Source of the DNA: Carettochelys insculpta
Lineage: Eukaryota; Chordata; Testudines; Carettochelyidae
Direction: 5' to 3'
DNA length: 64,000 nt
Assembly: GCF_033958435.1 (NCBI RefSeq)
Contig: NC_134146.1
Coordinates: 27,178,501 to 27,242,500, forward strand
Shown: piece by piece, positions 23,225 to 33,672 of the stretch
Layout of the letters: every line of letters begins with the position of its first letter
Numbering within the stretch: the stretch's first letter is position 1
Notes under the pieces: generated by a model
Told to the model about the DNA's origin: nothing
The model's database searches: none
The model's input: the letters and a program-made list of their open reading frames with translations, nothing else
Translations under genes and position numbers: made by a program

Positions 23225-23575
23225 CAGGCCTGCCGATGGGAGGGACAAAGTGAGGAGTTTGAAAAGGGACCAGAGCTTCAGACACCACTGCTAAAGTTGC
23301 GGGGGTGGGGGTGTGTGTGAGGGGGTGAACCCAGAATTGTGGTCCCAGCAGTACGGAGATCCAAATGCCCTAGGCCTTCTGCCATTGGCCCTTCCCCTTC
23401 TGAGCATGGGGGTGGGGGTGTGTGTGAGGGGGTAAACCCAGAATTGTGGTCCCAGCAGTACGGAGATCCGAATGCCCTAGGCCTTCTGCCATTGGCCTTT
23501 CCCCTTCTGAGCATGGAGCTGGGCCCCCCACCCATCTTGCCTAGGGGCCTGCGATGGCCCTCGGCAATTCTGCAT
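23225..23575. mobile_element. GC-rich dispersed repeat with an internal 107-bp tandem duplication
   Basis: It shares 'GGGGCCTG' and 'GAGCATGGAGCTGGGCC' words with the 18.7 and 32.7 kb copies. Units 23301-23407 and 23408-23514 are identical except for about three substitutions, so the duplication is recent. The short open frames on both strands (23278-23622 - and 23339-23647 +) span the duplication and are not genes. Confidence 0.55.
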
Positions 23576-24241
23576 GTGTGTTTTCTTCTGTTTGTTTTCC
23601 CACACACTTGCCGCATGACCAAGCAGGAACTGAGTGAGTTCAGTTGATATTAAGATAATGGTCAGAAATAACTGTTCTGTGTAACAAAGGAACTCTAAAA
23701 TGTTATGCAGCTTTAAAAGGGGTAAAACACTCTTGTCTCCTAAAGGAAATAGTCATTTTTAATTGATAAAACACAGATGTAATTTTTTTCTGGAGTTGTT
23801 TCCAGAAACCTAGGGAATGCAAACTCTGGTAGTTCACACAAGTTTCACAACTTGCCTTGTGACTAGGATCTCATAACTTCAGTTAATGTGGTTGCCAATT
23901 CAAGCAGTACATAATTACCAACTTTTCTACTGACTGGCAATTGTTACAATACATACTACTCTAAAATCTACAGTTCAGTCAAAATTTTGGAGTCCAAACC
24001 AATAAAATGAAGCTGGTGTGAATGATAAGCTAACAGGATTCTATAAAAAAAATTATAATAGCCTATGATAGTCCATTAATAGGCCTTCATCATATAAAGA
24101 CATCTGCTAGTGTGGATACCGGGGTCTGCATGACTGGTAATTTTTCAGGGCTCGGACCACATCATTTTCTTTGTTTGTAAAGTGATTGGCACATTATAGG
24201 CACTGGATAGGTAATACACAGCGATTACTGTGTGACACAGC

Positions 24242-24560
24242 CTATGTGAAAGAAGCATCACACTGTTGACTCATATTTAGAGGGTGGTACACCAGGGCTC
24301 CTAGATCCCTTTCTGCAGTACTCCGTCCAAGAGAGAGTTCCTCCCCATTTTGTATGTGTGGAACCGATTGCTCTTCCCTAAATGAAGTCACTTTGCATTT
24401 GTCCTTATTGAACGTCATCCTGTTTGCGTCAGACCATTTCTCTAGTTTGTCCAGATCCTTTTGAATTTTGACCCTAACCTCCAAAACACTTGCATCCCTT
24501 CCCAGCTTGGTAAATGTACTCTCTATGCCACTATCTAAATCAAACTCCTGGTCCACACTA
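24242..24560 (-). pseudogene. CR1 reverse-transcriptase C-terminal fragment
   Basis: The minus strand stays open for 104 codons. It contains the conserved end of CR1 ORF2: LDKLEKWSDANRMTFNKDKC, then GEELSLGRSTAERDLGALV, then LNMSQQCD. This segment follows the catalytic palm of the reverse transcriptase. The catalytic residues and endonuclease are missing, so it is a dead fragment whose frame happens to remain open. Confidence 0.85.
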
Positions 24561-25560
24561 GAAAATTGGGTCTTTCTACCTCTGTTGGTCAGGGGTATGA
24601 AAAATCATATCCTGGAGTGCCAGTAATGCAGAACTATGTGCTTATGTCCAGTTTAAAAAATGGGACATAGGCTCCTAAGTCGTTGAAATGGTTCTGAAAA
24701 TTCTACTCTACTGTGGTGCTAGCCTCAAGCTTTCCATTTCATTAAGCCAATTTGAAATCAAGGCGTGGTGTACAACCAAATTTGATTTTACATTTTTGTT
24801 ATATATTTTTTTTTCATTTTCAATGTCTTCTGCTGAAATTGTAGATTGACCTGCCTATTGATTTGCATTCCCCCATTGCTTGCTACATAAATCTTCTAAT
24901 GTTGCTGCTTTTATGAAATTTATCCCAGATACTATATTCCAGCAGCTGTATTTTGGCTTACAGGAAATGCATGAGAGAGGTGCAATAACTTAACACTTTT
25001 TTTTATCCTGAAGTTGACAAAAATTTAATCCCACTAAATGTTAATTCTATTTAATATTAAATTAATATTTAAGCAGAAATTGTTTCAACGATAAAGCATG
25101 TCTGTTTGCCTATGCAATATGTGCAGCATATTTATAAATACTTCTAGGAGTTCCTTCCATAATCTGCACAGGCATTGTTTGACAATTTCTTTTAACATTA
25201 GCTTTTATCAATAATTTAAAATCATTAATATGAATAATTCAAACTAGCATGAGACTACAAAATAAACCCCCCAAACCTGATCTTTCCTTACTCATTTGCA
25301 CTCAGATGTGATCCTCCATTTTTCAAGTAACATGACCTCACTATGCCCAAAGAATCAGTTATAAACACACAAGGTCCATAAATAAAGGAAAATCCCTGTT
25401 AATAACACAACAGAATTTTAGAACCTACACACAAGCACAAGATAATGAATTGTAAGTATCAGGAACTAGCTATCTCCTTATATGAGGTAATGTTTAAGGA
25501 AGAGCTTTTGCAATGCAAATAGCTTTGCATCCTCTGACCTCATGACGCAAAAAAAAAAAA

Positions 25561-25596
<36 letters not shown>

Positions 25597-27084
25597 TAAG
25601 CCAAATATCTAAAAACATCTATACCAAGTAACATAGCAAGAACCCTCTCTGTGATCAGCAGGATGCAGAACTTAGCAATGGTTTTTAAAAGGTCATTATC
25701 TAGGAGACAGGCTGCAGGCGGCACTCTGTCCTAGCGGCTGCACTTAATCTTGTAAAGCTCACATCCAAGAAATGTGATCTTTATGCTCTCATGTGGTTAA
25801 AAAGCAGCACTGCAGATTGTTTATTTGAAATACAGTTTTGTAGCCAAAGCAAATGAAACAAGAAGAGTTTAGTAATAGCACAAATATTTCTTGAAATCTA
25901 AGTAATTAAACAGTTTTACTGGCAAAATACAGGTGGGAGGTGAAATTCTCTTGCACACACAACAAACACACATTCATTCATTCCTTATGCATGTTTATGA
26001 AACAAAAAATTCTTGCCTCCAAACTGTACTGCGTATACATGTCTGGATCATCTCTTACCATGACAAATCCTCACTAAGAACAATTTAAGCTCTCCTTTAG
26101 CAAGCTGTATAATGTTTTCATCTTCTGAGCAATGCCAAATCTTAGATGAACCTCAAGGTGGCATTTCATACTATTAGTTTGAACACTTCATGCTTAATAC
26201 TCTTTTCAAAAGTGACTAGTAATTTTGGATGTCCAAGCTGGGATGCTTTAAAAGAGCATCATTTTCATAAATGCACTGATTTTTAGAGAATACTTTTAGG
26301 TGTACTGTATTGAGAACCCCAAATTGCAAGCTGCTTTTGAAAATCTGCACAAAATTTGAGGTGCAATTCATAAGCTACTAGTTCCACAGCCACGGGAGTT
26401 CTTTTAATGAGATGTGATTTTTATTTATACACCACAAAATGAGAAACACAGCACATCTGTATAGAATATAGGGGTGGAAAGAGCACAGAGACATCTCACA
26501 AATCAAACCAGAAAGCTAGCACTAGAAATTCTGTCCTGGTTCAGTAAGGTGCTGAAGGCCACCCTCAATTCTAATTGACATCACTGATTTAGGAGCTAAA
26601 TATGTGTCTGATGCTCCTTGTCATCAGCATTGGCTCTTCATTGCCACCTGCTTAGGCTGCTCTGCCTGTGCTGAAGATCTGCTGGGGAGCTGGGCTGCCA
26701 ACTGCATGCTGCAGGCTGTTGTGGGGAGTCAGCTGCCTCCTTCTCTACTGCAATCTGGAAGATTTTGGTAATAGCAGCCAGTGAGGGAGTTGTTTCTGCT
26801 GCTGCGTAAAGAGTCTAGATCATGTACTGATTCCTCAACTACTTCACCTGCCAAGAGTGACCCAAGCATTGCCGGCTTCCACGTGGGAGTTCCCTAGAGT
26901 GGCTGAGCCCTTTCATATAGCTTACAGGTTCTTTGGCATAAGAGTGATTTTTGGGAGTCAGTTATCCTGGCCTGTGAGAGGATTAGACAGCGCATACAGA
27001 GGGTCCCACTCAACAGTATGAAGAGGTAAGAGCAGTCTTTACCAATACCAGTTTAATCAGTGTCTGAGACTTACGGTGACATAT
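24561..27084. other. AT-rich intergenic DNA
   Basis: No gene recognised. A poly-A/(GA)n simple repeat lies at 25549-25596. Confidence 0.45.
25549..25596. repeat. Poly-A followed by (GA)n
   Basis: About 21 A bases are followed by about 13 GA units. Confidence 0.95.
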
Positions 27085-27345
27085 TTGGGACAGGGAGATA
27101 TTAGGGGAGGGCAGCTCTTCCAAGCCCCCAGGGTGCCAGGAAGGAGGTGGTAGGTGCCAGTGCTCTCTGGCTTCCCAGGGAAGCCCCAGTCCCTGGCGAT
27201 CCCCTGGAGCCTGGGAAAGTGGGAGCCCCTGGCACTCCCTGGGAGCCCATGGGAAGTAGCAGCGGCCCATGCTCCCCGATTCCCTGAGATGGAGTGGGGG
27301 GCGCAAATACGGAACAATTTGTTCCTTTAAAAAAAAAAAAAGTCG
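27085..27345. repeat. GC-rich block of unknown origin
   Basis: It is much richer in GC than its flanks and ends in 'CCTTTAAAAAAAAAAAAAGTCGG'-type sequence, suggesting a dispersed element with an A-rich tail. The minus-strand open frames (27010-27405, 27057-27317) have no recognisable domains. Confidence 0.35.
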
Positions 27346-28194
27346 GATGCCTTTTTGGTGTCCCAAATACGAGACTGTGCCGTGCGATAGGGCATGGATG
27401 GTCACCCTCCTGAGACTGAAAGAGTCATAAATCTACTAATTCCCTGGTTGCTGTTGATGGAGCTTCTTCAGACTCTGAGTTAACCTTTTGAAATGTTGAA
27501 AGCTGTTTACCCTGTGGCTTTCGGGTTTGTTAGTGATCTTGTCTTGCGGGGAAAGTGTACCAAAGGAAGGTGACACTCACAGTATCCCAAAAATAGTGTA
27601 GCCATCTATGGATTTCACTTCACCAAACCACTTTGAGAAATTCACTTGCTAGAAAGCCAATTTTGAATGTGTACTGGATTAGCTTTAAAGTCTTGTCACT
27701 TCCATCTGGAGGACATTGGCTCTCTGGTTCTTGGAAGATCTCCTGAATACTACTGAAAATATGTAACCCACATACCTAAGGGATATGGTTCACCATCCCA
27801 GGTAGTGACAGGTAGACCACTCACAGAGAGAAAAACATCTCCTCTATAGCCTTAGCTGAGAGCCAGCTGAATTTTTGCTTAAGTGCTAGAGGTTTGTATA
27901 CTAAGCTCCAGAGATCCCAGGTTCAGTTCCACCTGTTGACAGTTAAAAATGCTTGTGTGGAGACAAAATACATGCTCCTGCATGCTCACTCAGCAAAATG
28001 TACAGGAATAGCAAACACAAGCATGGGGTGGGAAACCCTTGAGCTCAGCAACCCATTGAGGTTCAGAGACTAGCCACCAAAAGGCAGAACAATCTTCTCA
28101 TCAGTCAGGAACTTGTGATCATTCAAACTGAGCTCCCTGTTAGTTATTTTACTTCTTTTGTATTAGCTGGTTGTAAACTGAAAGGAGGTGGGGG
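27346..28194. other. Intergenic DNA
   Basis: Nothing recognised. Confidence 0.4.
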
Positions 28195-28400
28195 CGCCCC
28201 ATAGACAGATTATTGAGCTCAGATTCAGGAAATCTGGCTTCTGTTCCTGGCTCTGCTACTGGCCTGATGGTAATCATGATCTTCTACCCTCATTGTGCTT
28301 CCATTCCCCACTCTGTAAAACTGAGATAAAGACATTTTTCTTCTTCGTAAAGCACTTTGAGATCCACTGATATAGTTGTGAGTTGGTGGCTGTAGTTGTA
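28195..28400 (+). mobile_element. MIR-like SINE
   Basis: The collinear MIR words are 'TCTGGCTTCTGTTCCTGGCT', 'CTGCTACTGGCCTG', 'TTCCCCACTCTGTAAAA' and 'GTAAAGCACTTTGAGATC'. It is nearly full length but diverged. Confidence 0.65.
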
Positions 28401-29390
28401 GGATTCGTTTGCTGGCCTTCTGTCTTATTTGCGTGTTACAGAAAAAAAAGTTGACCACGTGTCCTTGAATAGGGTTTGAAATAGACTTACAATAAGCTTG
28501 GCTTACAGGACATCACACTGTCAAATGCGTTTGTAACTAGTCCGGTCTGCATCACAGTGGTGCCAGTCATCACTCAGAATGGCAATCAGCAGATCGTACT
28601 GGATGTGATCAGAGGCCTGTGGTCTTTCACCAACATGCCCATCAGAATTTCCCAATTGGATTGTGCTGCCAGTGGTTCCTCTTTTTTGGTTTTTTGAAGT
28701 TGCCCTGCTCTGTAAATATTCTGACAGTACTTCAGGGAATGCAAACCAGCAGTGCACGTAGCATCGTCATAATGCAGATGAGGGTAGTGATCATCGGGGT
28801 GAAACTGTTCAGCTAAACATAAACACATTGAAATTCTGATATTCTGAAAAGGGAACAGGTTTTTTTTGTTTGTTTTTAATTCTACTACTACTTAGTTTCA
28901 TTTGGGTTTAGACTTAGAATAGTCAGTGCTTCTGCTTTTAGTGTGGCTGAAACTGGGAAGAGCAGATGGTGACATGCTTAAAAAAGACGTAAAAATACTT
29001 TGAGTTTTTGGTGACTAACTCAAGCCGATCTTTCCAAACCTACTTATGCATCTATAATAATCATAAGCATTTAATACTGATTTTTACATTAGCATTGATA
29101 ATGGAATTGAACCAATGATTCAGATGTGAGCATTCACAACTATAGCTTGGTCTTATTATAATATCGTTTTTCTTTTGCCTTCCTTTACTTGCAATTTGTG
29201 ATCATATTGTATCTCTACTGAATTTTAAATTGATGAATTGCTAACATTTACTTTCTGCTCAATTTACACTTACACTTATCCAGTGCTTATATTATTCCTG
29301 AACTTGGTGCAGAAAGTCCTTTCATTGTGTCTTCACGGCTTTAAAGTTCAATTTCTCTTTAGCTTCAGAGTTATTGGGCAAAAATTAAAC
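28401..29390. other. Intergenic DNA
   Basis: No gene recognised. Overlapping short frames near 28521-28828 carry no family signal. Confidence 0.4.
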
Positions 29391-29402
29391 CTAATTCATC
29401 AG

Positions 29403-29571
29403 TCAAGCAGCACTTTAAAGACTAGCAAAATAGTTTATTAGCTTCAGATCTGAAGAAGTGGGTCTGTCCCACGAAAGCTCACCTAATAAATTACTTTGCT
29501 AGTCTTTAAAGTGCTACTTGACTGCTTTTTGTTTTGATAGTTCATAGACTAGCACGGCTTCCTCTCTGTTA
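29403..29571 (+). mobile_element. Penelope-like insertion with 5' fold-back, 12-bp target duplication
   Basis: CTAATTCATCAG is repeated at 29391-29402 and 29572-29583. In sense direction the insert runs from the hammerhead core to the AGACTAGCACGGCTTCCTCT 3' end. In front of it lies an inverted copy: 29401-29441 pairs with 29483-29523 (38 of 41 bases). The hinge is the self-complementary CTTCAGATCTGAAG at 29442-29455, so the inverted arm has lost the stem II/III part of the ribozyme. Confidence 0.85.
29450..29480 (+). ncRNA. Hammerhead ribozyme core in a PLE insertion
   Basis: CTGAAGA, stem II GTGGG/CCCAC with TCTGT loop, GAAA and GCTC are all intact. Stem III would need a long loop and stem I is not formed in the single copy. 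Whether it can cleave is unknown. Confidence 0.6.
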
Positions 29572-29583
29572 CTAATTCATCAG

Positions 29584-32344
29584 ATGCTATTTTATGGCCA
29601 GGTGGGCATTGTCTTTCATCACTCTTTTACGGCAATCAAAGAGCATGCATTTGACTTAACAGCAATCTCTATAAGACCCCCATATATTTCCATTTTTGCT
29701 ACTTGTGTTTCTGAAACCTTGTTGACAAAAGCTGCAAACATCAGTCATCTCTTAGTGGAACTACGAAAAGGCTAATACCAAATAACACCTCTGTAAGGAG
29801 GCAGTGCAGAGGAAAGACAAAACTGGAAGAGCCTAATGCAGATCTCTTGGAAAGGAGGAATTATACAGAAGAAGTATGTCAGTTGTTTTTATGAAGGAAT
29901 CTGGTATCCAAGAATAACTACTAATTCTGAAGTTGCTGTCGATTGAGATTACTTTGATTAGGCTGCTCCAACTTTGTATTCCAGTGTAATGTAAAGTTTA
30001 TTGACCTCTGATTTACCGATGGATGAACTCACTACATTCCATGCCAGTTTAGACACTGAATCTGTATTGTTGTAAGAGAGTGTGTGGATAACAATATCGG
30101 TACATGCAGGCTATTGCCTAGTATAATCACTCCTTTAGTACTGGAAGATGTGGGCTTTGTTCCTGAAAACACACCTCTGTGTGCTTACATTAGAAATACT
30201 ACAAAACCCTGTCAAGGCTTTGCTTTAAATTGTGCTATTCAGGTTAATTTATCCTTTTTCTTATTTTGCTTGAGCAAAAGTCACTGAGAGGTAGTGATGG
30301 ATTTCCATCCCAAATGGTTAAATGCAGTGCCTTGCATGGTGAATAGTAACAGACAGTTTCCAGATCTGAAGAAGTGGGTCTGCTCCACGAAAGTGCCTCA
30401 CCTAATAAATTATTTTCTTGGTCTTTGAAGTTCTACAGGACTGCTTTTCGGTTTCGTTAAACAAAAGTGTATATTGTAATTTCATGTATAGCTAGCCCCT
30501 CATGGGCTGCAAAATGCCAAGCAAACTCCACTTATTACTGGCCTTTGTACTGATGAGGTATGTGCTTGCAGATGTAAAGAAGGTCACAAGGTGTGCCAGT
30601 GCATCACTTCTCAATTCAAAGTAAACTAAATCTGTTGTGGTTTTCTTTTGGTTTGTTTGTTTGTTTGGTGTTTTTTGCTTTTCGTTCCAGCTCAGGAGAG
30701 TCTATTGCCCTTCTGTCCCATTGAATGGTATTCTGACCTCTGAATGGGAAAACTGTAATTGATTGCATTTTTGTGGCAGATTATTTTAAGATATGTAGCA
30801 GTTTTTTATCCTGACCATTCAAGACACAGTTTAAAGGCAACACTTCACTTTGTCTTTCTTCTCCATGTGAAGATTACTGTCACCACTGTATATTGCAGAA
30901 AGGAGTGTGTGTGTGTATGTGTGTTGTGTGGGGGAGCTCTGGGGGGTTACCTACAAACATCTTCATCCTGCTAGCAGATTGGCCAGCAGAATGTGGATCA
31001 GTGGCAATTAGAATTGTTCAAACAATTGGAAGCAAAAATGTATTTGTTTTTAGCCTTTTTGTGCAAATAGATTATCTGCAAACAGACTTTGAATATTTGA
31101 GATGGCTTATTTGAAATTCTTCACATGAAATTAAATCCACCCCAAACCATATGTGTTCAGAGTATAAGCAGGCTGAGTTATCAATTTCTATCTAGAGTGA
31201 GTTTGAAGGGAACATCATCAAAATTACTGCATCTTTTCCCATCTGATCATTACTGGAGTCTGCTACAGCTCCTGCCATATCAGCATTTACTCCTGCTCTG
31301 CCTAATCCCTACCAGCATTTTCTGTTTTTAGCGATGGGACCATCTCCTGAGAGGTTAAAATTAATCAGACGCACTAGCACAGACAACACATGGAAGCACG
31401 GCTACATGGCTTTGCTTTTCAGTGCAGCCTTGGTTTTATTTTTAGGAGGGGACAAAGTACTTAGAACAGGAATAGATGTATTTCTGAGTCAACCATGGAA
31501 TGGATCCAACTATATTTTAATGGTAGCAAGCATTCTAAAAATAAACTTTGATTTGAGTTAGTAATGCTGGCTAGAATGAGAAGTACAACTTAAGATGTTA
31601 ACTCACCAGAACTAAAAAAGTGCAGGCCTTGCTCTAAAGATATTTTTTCCTTATGTCTGATAAGTTGTATGTTTATCTAAGCTTTAAGATGTCTTGATTT
31701 GTGGGTGCTCAACATAAAGTACTAACACCTCTGGTTTTTTTGTTTTGTTTGTTTATTTTTCCCCTTCTGAAGAGCTGAGGAACCACAGCACCAACTAAAA
31801 TGTAAAGGTAACTGCAAATCAGAACTCTTTAAAATGAGATCCCAGGAGTCTTAATTCGGGCACCAGGATTAGTGGCCACCAGAGCTGTTTGGAATTTTGC
31901 AAACTATTTATTTATTTTTGTTTTTATTAAATGGTCCTATTCCATGTAGCTGCTTTTCAGAAAAAATAAAAATAATTTCCAGTTTGGGTTATATTTAAGA
32001 CATTAAAAATGTGAACATTTTTATTTTTCTATTGGGAAAAACTGAAATCCCTGGTTTTCATTAAACAAAAATCAGTGTTTTGATAATGTTTTCAATAAAA
32101 ACACTTACATATGTTTAGGTTCCATTTCGCGCCATTTGTAACTTTTCACAAAAAGACTGCTGGACCTTCCTGGCACCAGTTCTAGAGGTCCCCAATAGAA
32201 CAATCCACTTTCCAGAAAAAATAAAAGACACAGTTTACCTGTTGCCTCAACAGATAAAAGAACAGAAACACCAATCCGGTTGTAATAGAAGGACTCTCTG
32301 AAGTAGATTTCAGGTGCTATGAAGACTTTGTGCCTTGTTAGTGA
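29584..32344. other. Intergenic DNA with one PLE fragment
   Basis: Apart from the PLE piece at 30361-30460 and a GT-rich simple repeat near 30904-30932, nothing was recognised. The open frame 31334-31561 (+) is short and without family signal. Confidence 0.4.
30361..30460 (+). mobile_element. Penelope-like 3'-end fragment with ribozyme core
   Basis: CTGAAGA, GTGGG/TCCAC stem II (one G-U pair) and GAAA lie at 30366-30392. The AATAAATTATTTTCTTGGTC module and 'TCTACAGGACTGC' follow. The extreme 3' end is missing and no target duplication was seen. Confidence 0.7.
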
Positions 32345-33080
32345 AGGTGTGGTGCAGAGATTCTGGAGGGCAATGAAAATGATTAGGGGGCTGGGCTCAT
32401 GATTTTTGAGGAGAAGTGAAAGGAACTGGGCTTATTCAGTCTACAGAAGAGAAGAATGACAGGGGATTTGAAAACAGCCTGTAACAATCTGAAGAGAGGT
32501 TTCCAGAGACGTTGAATCTAGACTGTTCTTAGTGGTGGGAGACTTCAGAACAAGGTCTCTAGTTGCAGTGGAGGTTGCAAAGGTCTAGGTTAGGTATTGA
32601 GAGAAACTATTTCTTTAGGGGGTGATGAAGCACTAGAATGGGTCACCTAGGGACAGGGGAGCCGAGAGAATTGCTGGGCTCCTGAGTAGGTAGATGTGGC
32701 CAGTTCGTGCTCCTGGAAGGGGTGGGGCCTAGAGCGGAAGCGGAAGAGCTTAGTGCAGCCAGCCATCGGTGCAGCCAGAGTGTGCCTCCTGGTGCTCCAG
32801 CAGTGATGTAAAAGGGCCCATGGCTTCTAGTGTCAGTGGCTGAGAGCCCTGGTTCCTTTGGAACTGCCAGGCTCTATGGCAGTTGTCCCCTTTGCTCCCT
32901 ACACTCCTCCAATCAGTAGGCCTGCCTAGGTAGGTGGTAGAATCTCCATCCTTAGAGATATTTAAGGTCAAGCTTGACAAAGCTCCAGCAAAAATTATTT
33001 AGTGGGGATGGTCTTGCTTTGAGCTGGGATTGGACTAGATAACATCCTGAGTTCTCTTCCAAACCTCATCTTCTGGTGAT
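32345..33080 (+). mobile_element. CR1 LINE 3' end in sense, split by a hAT-like insertion
   Basis: The left part (to 32653) has 'GGGCAATGAAAATGATTAG' and 'CTAGACTGTTCTTAGTGG'. The right part (from 32935) has 'TAGAATCTCCATCCTTAGAG' and 'TTGGACTAGATAACATCC'. They join into one CR1 tail. Confidence 0.8.
32654..32934. mobile_element. hAT-like non-autonomous insertion with 8-bp target duplication
   Basis: CCTAGGGA (32646-32653) and CCTAGGTA (32935-32942) flank the 281-bp block, 7 of 8 bases alike. The block starts CAGGGG and ends GGCCTG, giving short CAGG-type inverted ends. Removing it restores the CR1 sequence 'CACCTAGGTAGGTGG'. No transposase is encoded. Confidence 0.65.
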
Positions 33081-33484
33081 AAAACTAAGGATAATGACAA
33101 AGGGAAGCATTATTATCCTGGCAGAATCTCTGGTGCTGGAATGTCTGTTTGGCAAGAGATGCAGAGGCAGCACTCATCTGGGAAGAGCTGTGGTCAGGAG
33201 ATTCATCTGACTTAGCAGCCCTGAACATGGGCTAGAAAAACCCTCTCAGGGTGAGGGCATAAGTTCTGCAGCACTGAATACCATGGCAAATTGTATAAAG
33301 TGAAGCCCATGGGTACCCCAGCAGTTCTAACGATTGAACAGAGCTCTCTCTTAAAATCTTTCCTCACAAATGATAATGTATTGATGTACATTGGTAGTGT
33401 GATGTGCACAGTATAAGACAGACACTATCTCTGCTTCACCTGTTTTGCAGTTATGTACATGTCTCTTTCCAGAACGCCCGCTGA
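33081..33484. other. Intergenic DNA
   Basis: Nothing recognised. Confidence 0.4.
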
Positions 33485-33672
33485 TGTGGGGTGGGAGGGC
33501 AAAAGGAGCAATTGTCCCAGGGCCTGATGATACAGGAGCACCCGGCTGCTGTCACTATCACTGCTGAAACACCACAGGAGTGTGGGTGAGGAGGTGTCCC
33601 ACCCCAACCCCTTCTGCCAGAGGCCTCACCCCTTCTGGGATGCGGAGCAGGCCCTACCCACCCCACTGCTGT
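33485..33672. mobile_element. GC-rich dispersed repeat fragment, hAT-like family member
   Basis: It carries 'GGAGCAATTGTCCCAGGGCC' and other words shared with the 18.7, 23.2 and 32.7 kb copies, in a truncated form. Confidence 0.4.
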
